Shown here: piece by piece, positions 4,967-8,841 of the stretch
Numbering within the stretch: position 1 is the first letter of the stretch
How the letters are laid out: every line of letters starts with the position of its first letter
DNA from: Clostridia bacterium
GTDB lineage: Bacteria > Bacillota_A > Clostridia > Oscillospirales > CAG-272
NCBI GenBank assembly: GCA_017452945.1
Contig: JAFTLD010000048.1
Location: forward strand, 1 to 8,841
DNA length: 8,841 bases
Reading direction: 5' to 3'
The notes under the pieces: model-generated
Told to the model about the DNA's origin: nothing
The model's database searches: none
The model's input: only the letters and a program-made list of their open reading frames with translations
Position numbers and translations under genes: made by a program

Positions 4967-6691
4967 ATGGAAGAAAAACAAACAATGACGGGATATCCGT
5001 CAATAGACAAGCCTTGGTTAAAATATTACACCGAGGAAGCAATTAATGCTACTTTACCCGAATGTACTATTTACGAGTATCTCTGGGAAAATAATAAAGA
5101 TTACCCAAATAATGTTGCTCTTAACTATTTTGATCGCAAAATTACCTATGGTGAAGTGTTCGCGAATATTAACAAGGCAACCAAGAGTTATTCTGCACTT
5201 GGCCTTAAGAGTGGTGATATTGTAACGGTGTGTGCAGTAACAATTCCGGAAACTATTTATTCATTCTATGCGTTGAATCGTTTGGGCGTAATTTGCAATA
5301 TGGTTGATCCTCGTACAAGTACGGAGGGGATTCGTGAATACATAAAAGAAGTTAATTCAAAAATTGTTATAACCATTGATGTGGCATATTCTAAAATTGT
5401 GGGAGCAATAAAAGGAACTAATGTTGAAAAGATTGTTGTTATCTCACCAGCCGATTCGCTTCCGCAACCCAAAAAACTTTTATTTAAGGCTTTTAAAACA
5501 ACAAAGATTCCAAGTGGCAATCAGCATATTAAATGGAATGAATTTTTCGGTATCGGCCAAAATATCGAACCCGATATTGCGACATATAAAAAGAACACTC
5601 CTTGGGTTATTGTACATACAGGTGGCACAACGGGGATTCCAAAGGGAGTTATGCTTTCCAATGACAATTTAAACACATCTGCTTTCCAAGCAATCAAATC
5701 AGGTTTTGATTTTCAAAGGCACCATACTTGGCTCAATATTATGCCCTCCTTTATTGCATATGGTGTTGGTAATGGTCTGCACTTACCCTTAATTGTTGGT
5801 ATGGAAGTAATCCTTATACCTTCTTTCAATCCCAACGAATTTGCTGATTTGTTAAATAAATACCGCCCGAATCATATGGTCGGAGTACCGTCGCATTATG
5901 GTAATATTATCAATAATAAGAAAATGCAAAACCAAGATTTATCGTACATTATTGCTCCTACAGTTGGCGGTGATGCAATGGATATATCCCTTGAAAAAGA
6001 AACGAATGCCTTTTTGGCAAAGCATAATTGTTCATATCCCGCTTGCAAGGGATATGGTATGTCAGAAGTTGCAGCAGGGGTATCAATTTGCTCATCATAC
6101 GATGTAAACAAAATTGGTAGTGTCGGTATTCCGCTCACCCATACAACAATGGCTATTTTTGACACCACAACGGGAAAGGAATTGCCTTACAATGAAGAAG
6201 GCGAGATCTGTATGACCGGCCCCAATACAATGGTGGGATATTACAATAACGAAACCGAAACAAATAATGTTATTAAAAAACACGATGACGGTTTGATGTG
6301 GGTACATAGCGGTGATATCGGTTATATTGATGAAGACGGTTTTGTCTTTATAAAAGACCGTATCAAACGAGTTATTATTCGCCATGATGGGTTTAAAGTG
6401 TTTCCGTCGTTAATCGAAAAGGCAGTGGATACAAATGATAATGTTATTTCAAATTGTGCCGTAGGTATAGCAGACAATTCTCACAGTCAAGGTAAATTAC
6501 CGATCGTTTTTGTTGTTCTAAAAAATGGACGTGATGCTAATGTCGTAAAAAAAGAGTTGTTTGAACTGTGTCAAAAAGAATTGCCCGAATATGTGCAACC
6601 TGTTGATTTTGTGTTCATTGATAAAATGCCATTGACACCCATCGGCAAAGTTGATTATAGGGCATTAGAAGAAAAAGCAAAACAGATATAA
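4967..6691 (+). CDS. AMP-forming acyl-CoA synthetase / adenylate-forming ligase
   Basis: This is a class I adenylate-forming enzyme that activates a carboxylic acid with ATP to an acyl-AMP, usually then passed to CoA. The product is 574 residues from the ATG at 4967, which follows GGGGGA (4954-4959). Core motifs are intact: the P-loop HTGGTTGIPKG (217-227, glycine where many members have serine), KGYGMSE (361-367), HSGDIGY (447-453), the hinge DRIKRVIIRHDGFKVFP (464-480), and the catalytic lysine 561 in PIGKVDYRAL. The acid substrate cannot be read from the sequence; fatty or aryl acids are possible. It stands alone, with no carrier-protein or condensing gene nearby. Base composition is clearly lower in GC than its neighbours (spot counts: 14 of 60 G/C at 5341-5400 and 24 of 60 at 6001-6060, against 41 of 60 at 3181-3240), suggesting horizontal acquisition. 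Confidence 0.92.
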   Translation: MEEKQTMTGYPSIDKPWLKYYTEEAINATLPECTIYEYLWENNKDYPNNVALNYFDRKITYGEVFANINKATKSYSALGLKSGDIVTVCAVTIPETIYSFYALNRLGVICNMVDPRTSTEGIREYIKEVNSKIVITIDVAYSKIVGAIKGTNVEKIVVISPADSLPQPKKLLFKAFKTTKIPSGNQHIKWNEFFGIGQNIEPDIATYKKNTPWVIVHTGGTTGIPKGVMLSNDNLNTSAFQAIKSGFDFQRHHTWLNIMPSFIAYGVGNGLHLPLIVGMEVILIPSFNPNEFADLLNKYRPNHMVGVPSHYGNIINNKKMQNQDLSYIIAPTVGGDAMDISLEKETNAFLAKHNCSYPACKGYGMSEVAAGVSICSSYDVNKIGSVGIPLTHTTMAIFDTTTGKELPYNEEGEICMTGPNTMVGYYNNETETNNVIKKHDDGLMWVHSGDIGYIDEDGFVFIKDRIKRVIIRHDGFKVFPSLIEKAVDTNDNVISNCAVGIADNSHSQGKLPIVFVVLKNGRDANVVKKELFELCQKELPEYVQPVDFVFIDKMPLTPIGKVDYRALEEKAKQI

Positions 6692-6703
6692 TTAGTTAGT
6701 AAG

Positions 6704-6736
6704 AAGGACCATGACATTTTGTATGTCATGGTCCTT
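6704..6736 (+). terminator. Perfect 14-bp hairpin after the ligase gene
   Basis: AAGGACCATGACAT (6704-6717) and ATGTCATGGTCCTT (6723-6736) pair without mismatch around TTTGT, 12 bases after the stop codon. The downstream bases, AAAATAATTTATT, are AT-rich but not a clean T-run, so it may be a weak terminator or a 3'-end stabiliser. The following bases to about 6780 show nothing else. Confidence 0.55.
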
Positions 6737-6781
6737 AAAATAATTTATTCCAAGTTATCACCAAAGCCCAAAATTTAGGGA

Positions 6782-6863
6782 TAAAAATAGCTCCTAAAGT
6801 ATTTGCTCGGGGCGGTATCTTTTAAAATAGCAAAGGGAGCTACTTATGCAGAGTAACTCCCTT
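6782..6863 (-). terminator. Terminator region of the ttcA operon at the end of repeat copy B
   Basis: On the minus strand AAGGGAGTTAC (complement of 6853-6863) pairs with GTAGCTCCCTT (complement of 6833-6843) with one G-U pair, but the T-run after it is short. The same TAGCTCC segment can instead pair with GGAGCTA (complement of 6788-6794), which is followed by TTTTTAT and so makes a more distal terminator. The two hairpins exclude one another. Confidence 0.55.
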
Positions 6864-7077
6864 GTGATTCTTACATTGAAGAGATTCTTTCCGTACTTTT
6901 CTTTGACACTGCGGGCGCAAAGAAAAGTACCAAAAGAAACGCCGAGTATGTTTCGCCTCTGCGGAGGCGACGAGGGCTTCGCGCCCTCGACCTGCGCCGC
7001 CTTTTGAAAAAGGCGGGCGAAAACTTTCATCCTGTGGGGGAGATCCGTTGGGGTGAAGGTTGGGCGAAAACTTTCAT
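6833..7077 (-). repeat. Modular hairpin-rich intergenic repeat, copy B (inverted relative to copy A)
   Basis: Read on the minus strand it begins about 20 bases after the ttcA-like stop and repeats the module order of copy A. First comes a 47-base tandem unit, marked by GGGCGAAAACTTTCAT on the plus strand at both 7015-7030 and 7062-7077. Then come hairpins CGCCTTT/AAAGGCG (6998-7015), CGAGGGC/GCCCTCG (6971-6989), CGCCTC/GAGGCG (6954-6969) and a perfect 13-bp GTACTTTTCTTTG/CAAAGAAAAGTAC (6893-6930), and finally the GGGAGTTAC/GTAGCTCCC hairpin (6833-6863). The inner hairpins have compensated differences from copy A, so structure is kept where sequence is not. No gene is supported here. Confidence 0.8.
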
Positions 7078-7098
7078 GAGTTAGGTCGTCAAAACTGT

Positions 7099-7869
7099 TT
7101 ACTCGTCCTCGTCGGGGGCGCAATCCTTGATGCCCGTCATGCCGCCAACCGGCTTGAATCCGTCCACCTCACCGCGCTGGATGGCACCGTAAATACGGTA
7201 GCGCAGTCCTTTATTCTTTCTGTCTAACTCGTTGATCAGCTGGTGCATCTCCTCGCGCTGCGTGTTTTTATCGGCAGGGCAGGGCGATGCGATCACGGGC
7301 AACTCGACCTTGCGCGCAAAATCCTTGACGTGTCGCTCGGGCATGTAGATCAAGGGGCGGATGACACGAATGCCCACTCTGGAAAGATCTGTGACAGGCT
7401 GGAAACACCCGATTCTTCCCTCGAAAAACAGGTTGAGCATAAAGGTGTCCACCACGTCGTCGAAATGATGCCCAAGCGCAACCGTTGTGCATCCGATCGA
7501 CTTTGCATAATTGTTCAGCGCGCCGCGTCGCATCTTGGCGCAAAGCGCACAAGGATTGGATTCCTTGCGGATCTCAAAAATGACCTTGTAAATATCGGTG
7601 GGAACGATGTGATATTCCACGTTCAGCTCGTCACAAAGCTTTTGAATACCCGAAAAATCCATGCCGCCCGCAAAGCCCATGTCCACCGTGACGGCAACGA
7701 CCTCAAAGGGGACGGGATAAAAGCGGCGCAGATGCGCCAGCGCACAAAGCAAGGTCAGCGAGTCCTTGCCTGCGGACACGCCCACAGCGATCTTGTCACC
7801 CGGGCGGATCATGTCGTAATCCGCAAGTGCGCGACGTGTATAGCTCAATAAACGTTTTATATGTTCCAT
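7099..7869 (-). CDS. ttcA: TtcA-type tRNA 2-thiocytidine synthetase (PP-loop ATPase)
   Basis: The family adenylates a tRNA base with ATP and inserts sulfur; TtcA itself makes 2-thiocytidine at position 32 with an iron-sulfur cluster. The 256-residue product has the PP-loop SAGKDS (32-37; most TtcA proteins have SGGKDS), the cysteine pair in NPCALCAKMRRG (C107, C110), GHHFDD (133-138) and a third cysteine in ASPCPAD (C197). These are the expected three cluster ligands. It lacks the N-terminal zinc finger of the TtuA/NcsA relatives, which favours TtcA. Its start codon lies inside the end of the upstream methyltransferase gene (13-base overlap), so translation is probably coupled. Substrate position is inferred from family only. 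Clostridial members are sometimes called simply TtcA/TilS-like ATP-binding proteins. Confidence 0.85.
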   Translation of the reverse strand: MEHIKRLLSYTRRALADYDMIRPGDKIAVGVSAGKDSLTLLCALAHLRRFYPVPFEVVAVTVDMGFAGGMDFSGIQKLCDELNVEYHIVPTDIYKVIFEIRKESNPCALCAKMRRGALNNYAKSIGCTTVALGHHFDDVVDTFMLNLFFEGRIGCFQPVTDLSRVGIRVIRPLIYMPERHVKDFARKVELPVIASPCPADKNTQREEMHQLINELDRKNKGLRYRIYGAIQRGEVDGFKPVGGMTGIKDCAPDEDE

Positions 7870-8612
7870 AGATCCGATTCACTCCAACTACAGGTTTGGT
7901 AAATTTGATCGGCACGCTTGCTCTGTGTGCCGTTTTCACTCAATATAAGGGAGGGGGAGAGGCGCAGGCCGTGCGCTGCTCCTTTTTTGGCTTCGATCAG
8001 TACCATCGAGGGCTCGGCATTTGCGTCGCTTTGCACAAAGCTCATGCGCTTGGGCTCAAGCTTGTACTCGGCCAGCGATTCCATCAGCTCGCAAAGCCTG
8101 TCGGGACGCCATACTACGTAAAAGCTCCCACCATGCTTGAGCAGCCGTGCAGCTGCTGCGCAAAAGTCATCTACGTCGCCCATGACCTCATGGCGTGCGA
8201 TATATTTGGCATCCGACTCGTTACGCTTGCCCGCGTTTGTTTTCATATACGGAGGATTTGCGGTTACAATATTTACCTCACCGCCCACGTCCGCAGGCTT
8301 CAGGTCACGCAGGTCTGCGCAGATCGGGATCAGTCTGTCCTCCAGACCGTTTAGCGCAGCGTTTCTGCCGATCACGTCGGCAAAATCCGCTTGCACCTCC
8401 ACCGCATACGCTTTGGCGTATTTTTCTTTGGTCAGGCAGAGCAGGGGAATGATACCCGTACCGCTGCCAAGATCGACCGCGCGTGCCGAAGCAGCGGGGC
8501 GCACGTAGGCAGAGAGCAGATAAGCATCAGTCCCGTAGCGCAAGCCGTCCTTTCGCTGGATCAGCTTGATCTGCTCGTTGACCGTGTCCAGCGTTTCATT
8601 GATACGTAACAT
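7857..8612 (-). CDS. TrmN6-type tRNA (adenine-N6)-methyltransferase
   Basis: This is a SAM-dependent methyltransferase of the class whose E. coli member (TrmN6/YfiC) methylates adenine 37 of tRNA1-Val. The 251-residue product shows the SAM-binding motif AVDLGSGTGIIPLL (45-58), the acidic strand end VEV (71-73) and the amino-methyltransferase catalytic motif NPPY (119-122). N-terminal QRKDGLRYGTDAYLLSAY (19-36) is the usual substrate-side block of this group. The start has GAGGAG (complement of 8618-8623) five bases upstream. It is co-directional with the ferredoxin upstream and overlaps the ttcA-like gene downstream, making a tRNA-modification pair. No separate promoter is evident in the short gap after the terminator at 8639-8668. 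The exact tRNA target is not determined by sequence. Confidence 0.88.
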   Translation of the reverse strand: MLRINETLDTVNEQIKLIQRKDGLRYGTDAYLLSAYVRPAASARAVDLGSGTGIIPLLCLTKEKYAKAYAVEVQADFADVIGRNAALNGLEDRLIPICADLRDLKPADVGGEVNIVTANPPYMKTNAGKRNESDAKYIARHEVMGDVDDFCAAAARLLKHGGSFYVVWRPDRLCELMESLAEYKLEPKRMSFVQSDANAEPSMVLIEAKKGAAHGLRLSPSLILSENGTQSKRADQIYQTCSWSESDLWNI

Positions 8613-8638
8613 AAAAGCTCCTCGTCATCAAAAGGGTC

Positions 8639-8668
8639 AAAAGGGGCTCGCATCAGCGAACCCCTTTT
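8639..8668 (-). terminator. Intrinsic terminator of the ferredoxin gene
   Basis: AAAAGGGG (8639-8646) and CCCCTTTT (8661-8668), extended inward by TCGC/GCGA across one mismatch, form a hairpin with A and T tracts on both sides. It lies 34 bases after the ferredoxin stop codon on the minus strand and only about 26 bases before the methyltransferase start. Confidence 0.75.
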
Positions 8669-8702
8669 CCCAAAATGCTATGTATGCGTGTTCTCAGGCG
8701 AA

Positions 8703-8841
8703 TTATTCAGCCTCGGGAGCACCAACAGGGCATACGTCAGCGCAGCTGCCGCAACCGATGCAAGCATCAGCGTCGATCTCGTACTTGCCGTCGCCTTCCT
8801 TAATAGCGCTGGTGGGGCATTCCTCAGCACATGCGCCGCAG
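8703..8841 (-). CDS. 2[4Fe-4S] ferredoxin (C-terminal part, runs off window)
   Basis: This is a small cytoplasmic electron carrier of the clostridial ferredoxin type. The visible 45 residues begin within the first cluster motif (CGACAEECP) and contain the complete second motif CIGCGSCADVCPVGAPE, with cysteines at visible positions 27, 30, 33 and 37. The stop codon is at the complement of 8703-8705. Whole proteins of this type are about 55-60 residues, so only about ten N-terminal residues and the promoter lie beyond base 8841. It precedes the tRNA-modification genes, one of which (TtcA-type) needs an iron-sulfur cluster, but the intervening terminator argues against a strict operon. Identification is secure; the redox partner is unknown. 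Confidence 0.94.
   Translation of the reverse strand, partial: CGACAEECPTSAIKEGDGKYEIDADACIGCGSCADVCPVGAPEAE

Noticed and set aside
6794..7123. Open frame on the minus strand through repeat copy B
   Set aside because: It overlaps the ttcA-like 3' end, has no ribosome binding site and consists of the repeat modules.
1..8841. tRNA or rRNA genes
   Set aside because: No cloverleaf with TTC-containing T arm and acceptor pairing, and no rRNA-like segment, was seen on either strand.

Overview
The window reads as a chromosomal segment of a Gram-positive anaerobe of the Clostridia. The evidence is GGAGG-type ribosome binding sites, a SEDS cell-wall polymerase, a DUF4830-type membrane-anchored protein, a small 2[4Fe-4S] ferredoxin, an archaeal-type prolyl-tRNA synthetase, and hairpin-rich intergenic repeats of a kind common in gut clostridia. 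No closer placement is possible from sequence alone.

Layout. Positions 1-569 (minus) hold the first two thirds or so of gap (glyceraldehyde-3-phosphate dehydrogenase). A 441-base divergent intergenic region follows, with the gap promoter, a long palindromic repeat (781-855) and a perfect-consensus promoter for proS (1011-2447, plus). Next come a FtsW/RodA/SpoVE-family gene (2609-3760) and a small membrane-anchored DUF4830-like gene (3822-4325). The Shine-Dalgarno of the latter lies inside a terminator-like hairpin. On the right, an operon on the minus strand reads ferredoxin (8703-8841, partial), then a TrmN6-type tRNA methyltransferase (7857-8612), then a TtcA-type tRNA thiolation enzyme (7099-7869). 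The last two overlap by 13 bases.

Between these convergent blocks (4326-7098) lies the unusual part. An AT-rich cassette has its own consensus promoter (4673-4701). A candidate structured RNA (4709-4894) starts at the predicted transcription start and is closed by a perfect 15-bp terminal helix that continues inward to about 29 bp. A strong UUCG-loop terminator (4917-4946) follows, then a 574-residue AMP-forming acyl-CoA-ligase-type enzyme (4967-6691). The cassette is bracketed by two diverged copies of a modular, hairpin-rich repeat in opposite orientation (4335-4598 and 6833-7077). Each copy begins just past the stop codon of the neighbouring gene and points the same way as that gene.

The best candidate for something undescribed is this RNA-plus-terminator leader controlling (or merely preceding) an adenylate-forming enzyme inside a repeat-bracketed, compositionally foreign island. 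I do not recognise the RNA as any riboswitch or small-RNA family I know. That statement rests on memory only, not on a covariance-model search.
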